NCBI GenBank assembly: GCA_023135545.1
Contig: JAGLSY010000090.1
Coordinates: 1-11,863 of the forward strand
Reading direction: 5' to 3'
Origin: Thermoplasmata archaeon
GTDB taxonomy: Archaea > Thermoplasmatota > Thermoplasmata > SG8-5 > JAGLSY01
DNA length: 11,863 bases
This document shows, piece by piece, positions 1-7,900 of the stretch. The translations under genes were made by a program, and so were the position numbers. The number at the start of each line of letters is the position of its first letter. Positions within the stretch are counted from its first letter, which is position 1. The notes under the pieces were generated by a model. The model was not told where the DNA came from, searched no databases, and saw only the letters and a program-made list of their open reading frames with translations.

Positions 1-1674
1 TTTTACAGGTATGCCGCAGACAACACCACGTGGGGCAGCTGGACATTATTCGACACCAATGATACAGCTCCATATTCCTTCAATTTCACTTTCCCCGAGG
101 GAGATGGGTATTACGAGTTATATTCCCTGGCAATCGATAAAGCAGGCAATATGGAAATAGCCCCTGCAAGTGCAGACGCGATAACGGCATTTGATCTCAT
201 AGGGCCGATATCCTCGATAGAGCCTGTTTCATCATACCTGCATGAGGCCTCGCTATTGGCCCTGACGGCCACGGCAACTGATGCCATAAGTGGTGTTGGC
301 GATGTGGAATTCTGGTACAGGTTTTCAATGGACAATTCCACATGGGACCCATGGACGCTTTACTCGACCGATCTCACTGCTCCGTATTCTGCATCATTCG
401 ATTGGCCGGATGGCTTTGGCTACTATGAGCTGTATTCCCGGGGCCATGACATTGTCGGAGAATATGAGGATGCTCCGGCCAGTGCAGACATAAGCTGTCT
501 ATATAATCTGGTGCCAGACATAATCGACTTTACCTTGGTCACTCCCACCACCGGCGATGACTTTGTCATAGTCTGCATGGTAACCGACCAGATAGATGTC
601 GATGAGGTGTACATAAATTACCTCTTTGAGTTGACCACTGGCCTTTCCACATGGTATAATGAATCGATGAATCTTGTCGGAGCTGACAATTACAATAGCG
701 ATATCCCAGTGCCAGCAAATGCCCTTGAACTTAGATACTACATAAGTGCAAATGACAACTTCGGCCATTGGAATACCAGCCAGGCCATTGTCCTGGACGT
801 TGTGGACAACGATGCCCCGGTTGTGGAGGCCGATACCATTCTGGTAAACCAAAATGAAACCGTCATCCAATTGGCTGCCACCAACTCCACGGATAACATC
901 GGAATATCGACGTATGTATGGGATTTCACATACAATGGCTCTGAAGTGCATCTTACAGGGGCTCTCCGGTCCTATGATTTCCAGCTGCCCGGCACCTATG
1001 TCATTACATTGAACGTGACCGATACCTCTGGTAATTATGCCTCTGACACAGTGACAATCGAGGTGGCTGAATATGTACAGCCGGACCTTGACGCCGATGC
1101 AGGAAGCAACATCGACTGCACCTGCGGCTCATTGGTCGAGCTGGATGGCTCGGATTCCTCCGGGGACCTGCCCATAATAAATTACACCTGGACATTCACC
1201 TACAATGGAACAGGGGTCGAGCTTTACGGAGAATCTCCGGAATTCACTTTTTGGACTGCCGGAACCTATGTTATCACCCTCAACGTGACCGACTCGGATG
1301 GTAACTCGGATACCGACTCCCTTGTGGTCGAGGTCCTTTCCGAATCCGGCGGCGGTGTCATGGACTGGTGGTGGATCATTCTGATTTTGATAGCGGCGAT
1401 AGTTGTGGCTCTTATCTTTTTTATAATATTAAACAGGAAAAAGAAGGATAAGCCTGAGCAGGAGCAACACCAAGCCCATTCCCAGCCGCAATATCAACCT
1501 CAGCAACCCGCTCCCCAACCAGGGCAAGCCGCCTTCCCGCCTCCGCCTCCCCCGCCGCCAGCTATATCCCCTGAGAATCAGGAGTTGCTGGCCCAGTTGG
1601 AAGAAAGATATGCTGAAGGACATGTTTCTGAAGAGATTTATATCAAGCTGAAGGAAAAATACAGCCAGCCGTAG
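1..1674 (+). CDS. Surface-anchored Ig-like/PKD protein with SHOCT-like tail (5' end missing)
   Basis: The frame is open from base 1, so the true start lies upstream; the ATG at 151 falls inside a repeat domain and is not the start. Numbering from base 1 (557 codons visible): the end of one Ig-like repeat (to about 57), a second with WYRFS and GYYELYS signatures (66-167), a more divergent Ig-like domain (170-270), and two PKD domains (about 271-355 and 360-445) with the GTYVITLNVTD strand typical of PKD. Then come a transmembrane helix (about 454-476), a basic stop-transfer NRKKKDK, a Gln/Pro-rich linker with eight consecutive prolines, and a final ~34 residues (LLAQLEERYAEGHVSEEIY...) resembling a SHOCT domain. 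Many N-x-S/T sequons suggest an N-glycosylated exterior. The inferred topology is ectodomain outside, SHOCT-like tail inside. Ligand and role are unknown. The ectodomain order matches the giant protein at 4900-11184. Confidence 0.9.
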   Translation, partial: FYRYAADNTTWGSWTLFDTNDTAPYSFNFTFPEGDGYYELYSLAIDKAGNMEIAPASADAITAFDLIGPISSIEPVSSYLHEASLLALTATATDAISGVGDVEFWYRFSMDNSTWDPWTLYSTDLTAPYSASFDWPDGFGYYELYSRGHDIVGEYEDAPASADISCLYNLVPDIIDFTLVTPTTGDDFVIVCMVTDQIDVDEVYINYLFELTTGLSTWYNESMNLVGADNYNSDIPVPANALELRYYISANDNFGHWNTSQAIVLDVVDNDAPVVEADTILVNQNETVIQLAATNSTDNIGISTYVWDFTYNGSEVHLTGALRSYDFQLPGTYVITLNVTDTSGNYASDTVTIEVAEYVQPDLDADAGSNIDCTCGSLVELDGSDSSGDLPIINYTWTFTYNGTGVELYGESPEFTFWTAGTYVITLNVTDSDGNSDTDSLVVEVLSESGGGVMDWWWIILILIAAIVVALIFFIILNRKKKDKPEQEQHQAHSQPQYQPQQPAPQPGQAAFPPPPPPPPAISPENQELLAQLEERYAEGHVSEEIYIKLKEKYSQP

Positions 1675-1675
1675 A

Positions 1676-1690
1676 TCTTTTTTGTGGAAT
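1676..1690 (+). terminator. Possible T-run terminator of the first surface gene
   Basis: A run of six T (1678-1683) begins three bases after the stop codon. Archaeal polymerase can stop at short T-runs without a hairpin, so this is a plausible but weak termination site. No stable stem precedes it. A short imperfect stem further down (about 1743-1779, GTGTGG with CCACAC) has no T-run after it and is probably not a terminator. Confidence 0.3.
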
Positions 1691-1831
1691 TCCTGAAGCC
1701 CTCCATCCACCCCTTGCCAGCGCGTTGAAACATCCGCCTCTGGTGTGGGCTTTCCCCTCCTTCCAGCCCCCCGCCACACTGAGACATCCGAATCAAATGC
1801 TTGGCTTAGAGTATGCCTGGAATCGCATTAG

Positions 1832-1842
1832 ATTTTCTGGTC
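1832..1842 (+). repeat. 11-nt direct repeat, copy 1 (ATTTTCTGGTC)
   Basis: This 11-base word overlaps the left arm of the inverted repeat and occurs again at 1980-1990, immediately before the leuS start codon. The copies are 148 bases apart. The right arm of the inverted repeat (1869-1875) is complementary to part of both copies. Confidence 0.55.
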
Positions 1843-1875
1843 GCGTACAAACAAAGAGAGAACGCGCAACCAGAA
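1835..1875. repeat. Bulged inverted repeat upstream of leuS
   Basis: TTCTGGT (1835-1841) and CGCGT (1842-1846) pair with ACGCG (1862-1866) and ACCAGAA (1869-1875). This gives 12 base pairs interrupted by a two-base bulge (1867-1868), around a purine-rich 15-base loop. It is not followed by a T-run, so it does not look like a terminator. It could be a regulatory DNA site, a small structured RNA or a degenerate element; the sequence does not decide. Confidence 0.5.
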
Positions 1876-1951
1876 TATGACCCATGCTAACAAACACTGT
1901 GACCCCCACAAGATAATGTAGGCCCCCTCAATGTATCATGGATAATCATTC

Positions 1952-1971
1952 TTTTATCCAAACCCTTTTAT
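1952..1971 (+). promoter_or_regulatory. TATA-like boxes of the leuS promoter
   Basis: Two TTTTAT words lie at 1952-1957 and 1966-1971. The centre of the second is about 27 bases before the leuS ATG, the usual archaeal TATA-to-start distance for a leaderless transcript. No purine-rich Shine-Dalgarno sequence precedes the ATG, which fits leaderless initiation. The first box would instead give a leader of roughly 10-15 bases. Confidence 0.5.
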
Positions 1972-1979
1972 GCCCTTCT

Positions 1980-1990
1980 ATTTTCTGGTC
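1980..1990 (+). repeat. 11-nt direct repeat, copy 2, over the leuS start region
   Basis: This is an identical copy of the word at 1832-1842, lying between the TATA-like box and the leuS ATG. A protein bound here would cover the likely transcription start, so an operator role is possible. That is inference from position only, and a chance repeat in T-rich DNA cannot be excluded. Confidence 0.5.
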
Positions 1991-1995
1991 TTTCA

Positions 1996-4887
1996 ATGGT
2001 CGATGAATTTAATGCACCTTCTGTGGAGGCAAAATGGCAAAAGCGCTGGTTCGATTCGGACATCTGCAGTCCGGAGCCAGAGGACGGCAAGAAGAAGTTC
2101 TACCTCATGTTCGCTTACCCCGGGGTATCCGGCTATCTTCATGTCGGCCATATGCGTGGGTACACCTATTCGGATGTCATAACCCGCTACAAGCGCATGG
2201 ACGGCTACAACGTGTTGTTTCCGGTCGGCGCGCACTCTAGCGGTAATATCGCCCAGGCCTTTTCCAGAAAAATCGAAAGAAACATTCCTGGCCACATCGA
2301 AATACTGAAGGCCAACGGGTGCGACGATGCACAAATCGAAAGGCTGAAGGACCCCCTCGAGGTGGTAAATTTCTTCAGCCATATATACATCAACGATTAC
2401 TGGAAGAAGTTCGGTTTCCTGGCAACCTACGACTGCTTCACGACCACCATTGATCCCGGTTATCAGAGGTTCATAGAATGGCAGTTCAGGAAACTGGACA
2501 AGGCCGGGATGCTCTTCCAGAAACCATATTTTGGTTCAGCATGCCTCAACTGCGGGCCAGTGGCTGTGGACGCTTCCGAGACAGATATTTCCCAGGGCGG
2601 CAGTGCCGAGAAGCAGGAGTTCACACTCCTTAAATTCAAGCTGGGTGATGAAATTGCCGTGGCCGGAACATTGAGGCCGGAAACCGTATTCGGCCAGACC
2701 AACTTCTGGATAAACCCGGACGTGGAATATGTCAAGGCCAGGGTGGGTGATGAGACCTGGATATTGAGCTCCGAGGCCGCTCAGAAACTCAGCTTCCAGA
2801 AGGATGATATTGAAGTTACTGGCAGGGTGGCCGGAAGGGACCTGGTCGGCAAGACCGTCATAGCCCCGGTGGTGGACAGGGAGATTCCCATATTTCCATC
2901 AAGCTTCTGCGACCCGGATGTGGGCACTGGCCTTGTTACAAGCGTGCCATCTGATGCACCTTACGACTGGATCGCCCTTGTTGACCTGATGAATGACCCG
3001 GCCGAATGTGAAAAATACGGTCTGGATGTCGAGATGGTGAAGGCAATAAAGCCGATTCCTATTATCAGATCCAAAGGCTACGGCGAGAACCCGGCCATTG
3101 AAATAATCGAAAAGATGGGCATCCAGAATCAGGAGGACGAGCGCCTTGAAGAGGCTACCAAGGAGATTTACAAGGCCGGTTTCCACACCGGCGTCATGAA
3201 TGACAACTGCGGGGAATATGCCGGAATGGCTGTTACGTTGGCCAAGGACAAGGTAAAGGATATGATGCTCGAGAAGGGGCTGGCCGATGTAATGTACGAC
3301 CTCTCGGAGCCGGTCATCTGCCGGTGCGGTGAGAAGGTAATCATGAAGAAGATACCTGACCAGTGGTTCATTGATTATGGGGATGATAATGTCACGGAGA
3401 TATCCAAGGCCTTTGTTCGGGACGAGATGAACATCTTACCCCCGGAGTACAAGGATTCCATGCCCGCGACCCTCGATTGGTTCAAGGAGCGAGCATGCGC
3501 CAGATTGGGCAACTGGCTGGGCACGAAACTGCCCCAGGACCCGCGCTGGATAATCGAGCCAATATCCGATTCAACATTATATTCTGCTTATTATATAATT
3601 TCACCTTATATTAATGCTGGCTCCATTAAGGAGGAGCAGTTGAATGACGAATTCTTTGATTTTGCTTTCCTGGGAGAGGGAGAGCCGGATGCCCTGTCCA
3701 CCAGTACCGGCATTCCTGTCGAAACCCTGGAGAAAGTCAGAAATGATTTCGATTACTGGTACCCGCTGGACATCAACCTGGGTGGAAAGGAGCACATGAC
3801 CGTTCATTTCCCTGTATTTCTCATGAACCACGCCGCCATACTTCCGGAAAATGACTGGCCCCGTGGCATTATTGTCAATTGGTGGATATCTGGAAAGGGC
3901 GGAAAGTTGAGCAAGTCCAAGGGTGGCGCTCAACCGATTCCCGATGCAGCCAGGCTCTTCACTGTCGACGGCCTCCGTCTTTACTATTCCCACATCGCAA
4001 ACCCCTTCGTGGACGTGGAATGGGACGAGGCCAGTGTCAAAAACAGCCGTCAGATAATCAAAAGGATATGGAACTTCGCCCACGAGCTTATGGAGGTTAA
4101 CGGAAAAGCGGATAATACCCTTGACACCTGGTTGGAATCGAGGATGTCCACTCACATCAATGACTCAAGAAAGGCCATGGACGATTTCGAACTGAGGGAA
4201 GCTTCCAACAGGATATTCTTCGAGATAATGAGCGACTTCAGATGGTATGCCAGGCGCGGCGGGGCAAATCCCGAGGTAACCAAAAAGGGTATGAATGCCT
4301 GGATCCGGATGATGGCTCCCTTCACCCCCCACATAGCCGAGGAGCTGTGGGAAAAGATGGGCAGCCAGGGCTTTGTATCAACATCACAGTTTCCGGAATT
4401 TGGCGAGTTCGAAATTGATAATTCAATCTTGATGGCCGAGGATTTTATCAGGGATGTCCAGGCCGACATAACCGGAATTCTCAAGATGACCGGCATGACG
4501 CCAACCCGGATTTGCCTTTACACGGCTCCAGCCTGGAAAAATAAACTTTTCGGAATGGGTCTGGACATTCTCCAGAACGGAAGAATCGACATGGGCCAGC
4601 TTATGAAACAAGCCATGGCAGAGCCGGACATGAAGCAGAGGTCAAAGGAGGTCAGTGCCTTTGCCGGCAGGATTATGAAGGATGCTGGCAAGTTCAGTGA
4701 TGCCGATAAAGATAAAGCAGCGATGGACTTTGACGAAGCAGAATTCCTGAGGTCGGCCAGCAGCTTCCTCGGAAAAGAATTCAACTGCCTGGTAGATGTT
4801 TTCCTGGCTGATGAGCCAGGGGTTTACGATCCCCAGAACAAGAGAAATGGGGCATTCCCATTCAAACCGGCGATTTATATTGAGTGA
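1996..4887 (+). CDS. leuS: Leucyl-tRNA synthetase, archaeal type
   Basis: This is a cytoplasmic class Ia enzyme that charges tRNA-Leu with leucine using ATP; the editing domain removes mischarged amino acids. Its 963 residues match the usual archaeal length. Visible landmarks: HIGH motif as HVGH (49-52); a zinc-binding pair C183-x2-C186; the CP1 editing domain with the Thr-rich peptide TLRPET (225-230) and GTGLVTSVPSDAPYD (310-324), where D324 is the likely conserved editing aspartate; a second Cys pair C442-x-C444; KMSKS motif as KLSKS (637-641); the anticodon-binding helical region from about 680; and a C-terminal end FKPAIYIE resembling archaeal LeuRS. The ATG start gives the expected N-terminal spacing to the HIGH motif. 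There is no frameshift or missing core motif. It is probably transcribed alone and is convergent with the giant surface gene, 12 bases apart. Confidence 0.97.
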   Translation: MVDEFNAPSVEAKWQKRWFDSDICSPEPEDGKKKFYLMFAYPGVSGYLHVGHMRGYTYSDVITRYKRMDGYNVLFPVGAHSSGNIAQAFSRKIERNIPGHIEILKANGCDDAQIERLKDPLEVVNFFSHIYINDYWKKFGFLATYDCFTTTIDPGYQRFIEWQFRKLDKAGMLFQKPYFGSACLNCGPVAVDASETDISQGGSAEKQEFTLLKFKLGDEIAVAGTLRPETVFGQTNFWINPDVEYVKARVGDETWILSSEAAQKLSFQKDDIEVTGRVAGRDLVGKTVIAPVVDREIPIFPSSFCDPDVGTGLVTSVPSDAPYDWIALVDLMNDPAECEKYGLDVEMVKAIKPIPIIRSKGYGENPAIEIIEKMGIQNQEDERLEEATKEIYKAGFHTGVMNDNCGEYAGMAVTLAKDKVKDMMLEKGLADVMYDLSEPVICRCGEKVIMKKIPDQWFIDYGDDNVTEISKAFVRDEMNILPPEYKDSMPATLDWFKERACARLGNWLGTKLPQDPRWIIEPISDSTLYSAYYIISPYINAGSIKEEQLNDEFFDFAFLGEGEPDALSTSTGIPVETLEKVRNDFDYWYPLDINLGGKEHMTVHFPVFLMNHAAILPENDWPRGIIVNWWISGKGGKLSKSKGGAQPIPDAARLFTVDGLRLYYSHIANPFVDVEWDEASVKNSRQIIKRIWNFAHELMEVNGKADNTLDTWLESRMSTHINDSRKAMDDFELREASNRIFFEIMSDFRWYARRGGANPEVTKKGMNAWIRMMAPFTPHIAEELWEKMGSQGFVSTSQFPEFGEFEIDNSILMAEDFIRDVQADITGILKMTGMTPTRICLYTAPAWKNKLFGMGLDILQNGRIDMGQLMKQAMAEPDMKQRSKEVSAFAGRIMKDAGKFSDADKDKAAMDFDEAEFLRSASSFLGKEFNCLVDVFLADEPGVYDPQNKRNGAFPFKPAIYIE

Positions 4888-4908
4888 ATTATAAATCTAT
4901 CACTCAAT
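4879..4908. terminator. Bidirectional hairpin containing both convergent stop codons
   Basis: ATTGAGTGA (4879-4887) and TCACTCAAT (4900-4908) form a perfect 9-bp inverted repeat with a 12-base A/T-rich loop. Each arm is Ile-Glu-stop of one gene, so leuS and the giant protein both end in IE followed by TGA. On the + strand the second arm runs into TTTT (4908-4911), favouring termination of leuS; on the - strand the following sequence (ATAAATCG) is A/T-rich but lacks a T-run. The role as a terminator is inference; the palindrome is seen directly. Confidence 0.65.
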
Positions 4909-7900
4909 TTTGTCTATTGTATCACCAGTATCTTGATTGCCCATGTCTTCCTTCACTATATCTGGTGTTTCCTCAACCTCTGGTTCTTCTGGCTCCGGCT
5001 TTTTTCCCTTTGACTTCATCACAAGGACAGCCCCGGCAATTCCCGCGATGACCAGTATGATCATAAGATAGAGCCAGGTATTATTTCCGCCGCCGTTGTC
5101 GGTTATATCTGGGTCCAGAGGGTCGGGGTCATCGGCATCCGGTACACCATCGCCGTCATCGTCTGTGTCCATCCAGGATTTAGTATTTTCAGTGTCACCA
5201 TCTGGAATTCCGTCACCATCCGTGTCTGTTGGAGTATCATCCGAATCTGCCGGGTCAGTTCCCAGAGTTTCCTCCCATTCATCGAGGAAGCCGTCATCAT
5301 CATCATCGGTGTCTGCATTGTCACCGATGCCATCACCGTCGGTGTCTGTGGTTTCGTCTGGGTCGTCCGGGAACTCATCCTGGTCGTCCGGCACACCGTC
5401 TCCATCTGTATCTACAATAGACGTAGGATTGACGCTCACCATCATTGTACCCGCATCGCTGTTACTAGCATCGTCCTTCACGGTCAATGTCACAGTGTAA
5501 TTGCCAGCTATCGTGAAATTGTGTGTGGGAGCCACTTCATAAAGTGTTATATTCTGCACGCCGTCATTGAATGTCCAGGTGTAATTGACGATGCCGATAT
5601 TGTCTGTGGAGCTGGAGCCGTCAAATATAACAATTGTGCCTTCAGCCACAGTCTGATATGGGCCAGCATCGGCGACAGGGTCATCATTGTCATTGATCGT
5701 AACATCTTCAATTGCTGTAGAGGCCCAGTTACCGGCCTCGTCAACAGCTACAATGCGGTAATGAAGCGTGTCCAGGCTGTTCAGGGGGATGCTTATCTCA
5801 AGCACATAATTGTCTGCGGTGGTGTGCGTCATGGTGGCGTTGGTCTCGGTCCCGGAGCCGAACCAATATATCACATGGACATCTGATAAGGCCATATTGT
5901 CGGTGACGACAGCGCGGAAGGTGTAACTATCGCCAGTTGTTCCGGCGGCGGGGCTGTTATCTGTTATTTCTGGTTGCGTTACATCATAGGTGCAGGCAGT
6001 ATCTGTGGAAGATGGGGGCAACTCAGTGTTGTTCACACTGTCGTTGGCAATGGAATAGAACTCGTAATAGCCTTCTCCATCTGGGAAATTGAATGTCCAG
6101 TTCCAGGGGGCAACGGTATCGATGCCGAAGGATTTGTTTGCGCCCCAGGTCGAGTTGTTGGGGCTGTGGCGATACCAGAGGGTGACGTTGGCTATTCCGC
6201 TGTCTGCATCTGATGCAATCGCACTGATAGTTATGGGTGAGGTGTTCTTCCAGTAGGTGGATATCGCATTCAAAGATGAATCAGGTGGTGTGGTATCTGC
6301 TTCTTCGTAGACCCATGTATCATTCCCTGCGGGGGCATCCTCCCAGTTTCCAGCTTTATCTGTTCCTCGAGTGTGGAATTGGTAATATCCAGCATCCTCT
6401 GGAAAATCGAAAACAAATGCTGAAAATGCTGGTGCCAAACTCTCTGTGTCGAATTTCTTCCATGTCCCATATGAAATCCCATCTGGAGAATATGAATACC
6501 AAAGACTGACATTCTTCACGCCGCTAAGTGCATCGCTCTCTGTGTATGTGATGGATATTGCTGATTCATTAGTTGTGGATGGGGTATTATCAGCATTTGA
6601 ACTGGGTGCTGTAATATCATAGCCGCAGGACGATTCAGGAAGGTCAGATATTTCTGTATTTCCAGAGGTATCATTGGCAATTGATATGAATAAATAATTT
6701 CCTTCCCCATCTGGGAAATTGAAAATCCAGGACCAGGGGTCTGTTTCATCCAGCTCGAAATGAGTCCAAAGGGGAGGCCAGGTCGCATTGTCTGATGAAT
6801 ACTTGTACCACAGTGTTACATTGGCTATATCACTTTCAGTATCGCTAGCGGTAGCACTAATGCTCAAAGATAATGTATTGAGCCAGTATGGGATAATGGC
6901 ATCTATAGATGATTGAGGTGCCATAGTGTCTATGTAAGTGGGATACATCAATGGATAATCATCCTGAGCACCTACACCGCCTCCAATATTCGTGTATGGT
7001 GTATCACCAATGCTATCTTGCCCAGGAATATCCTGGTTAATTCCATTATTATTATCAACACCAGCATAATCATCCCAGTAATTACCACCATCTGGGTAGC
7101 TATTGTCCCAGTTGTTTGCCCCATCATCATAAGCCTGATCTGTGTTATTGATTATATCGTTATGATAGATGGTGTTGGCACTGGAGGACACTAGATGAAT
7201 TCCATAGATGTTGCTCGAGACATTATTGTTTCTGATGATGTTATCAGTAGAAAACCAGAGGTAGATTCCATTTAGGCCATTAAAGGCAGTTGCACTATTG
7301 GAGACAGTGCAATGATCAGACCAAGAGAGGTAAATTCCATGAAACCCGTTTGAATCGGCTGTATTGTTAGTGAGTATACTATTGTCACTAGAGCCAGAGA
7401 TAACTATCCCGCCCCATGTGTTCAAGGTGGCATTATTCTCGGAGACTATGTTCCCTGTGCTATCTGAATAAATTTGGATGCCCGTGTTGCTTAGTGATGC
7501 AGTGTTGTTGGTGATATTGTTATTATCTGAATCCCGGAGATAGATGCCATATAAGTTGTTGGAGAAAGCAGTATTGTCCACTATGTGGTTATTTGACGAG
7601 AAACCGACCTCAATACCTGCCGTTCCATTACTCACATTTTGATTACTTACAATGACATTGTTACAATTCGCTAAGATGACTTGACCAGCACCCATGGGTA
7701 TTGTGCCACCAGTCTGATCTTTCCAGTATTGCACAACCTTGCCGTTCACGGTGTTTGATGTATCTATAATGTGTGTGTTCCAATGTTGTAGACCCCCATC
7801 AATGTAAATTCCATTTTCTAACATCGTATTGTTCCGGAGGGTGTTAGTGATGGAGGAGGCAATACGAATACCATGAGTACTATCTGAAACAGTATTGTTG

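Larger units (their letters stand above)
1675..1995. other. Intergenic region between surface gene and leuS
   Basis: This is 321 bases without a convincing gene. The first part is C-rich (about 1695-1790) with a weak stem. The middle holds the bulged inverted repeat at 1835-1875, and the last 50 bases are T-rich and carry the leuS promoter. No tRNA-like T-arm, anticodon stem or C/D box pair was found by eye on either strand. An antisense frame covering 1429-1779 is only the reverse complement of the Pro/Gln-rich coding tail plus C-rich DNA and has no protein-like features. Confidence 0.6.

Noticed and set aside
1429..1779. An antisense frame covering the tail of the first gene and the C-rich spacer
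   Set aside because: The product is Arg/Gly/Leu low complexity made by the reverse complement of Pro/Gln codons.
1800..1995. tRNA, T-box or riboswitch before leuS
   Set aside because: No cloverleaf, T-arm or known riboswitch core could be traced; T-boxes are bacterial, and the promoter position suggests little or no leader.
3601..4155. A 184-codon antisense frame inside leuS
   Set aside because: leuS is intact with all motifs on the other strand; the antisense frame has no recognisable features or promoter.
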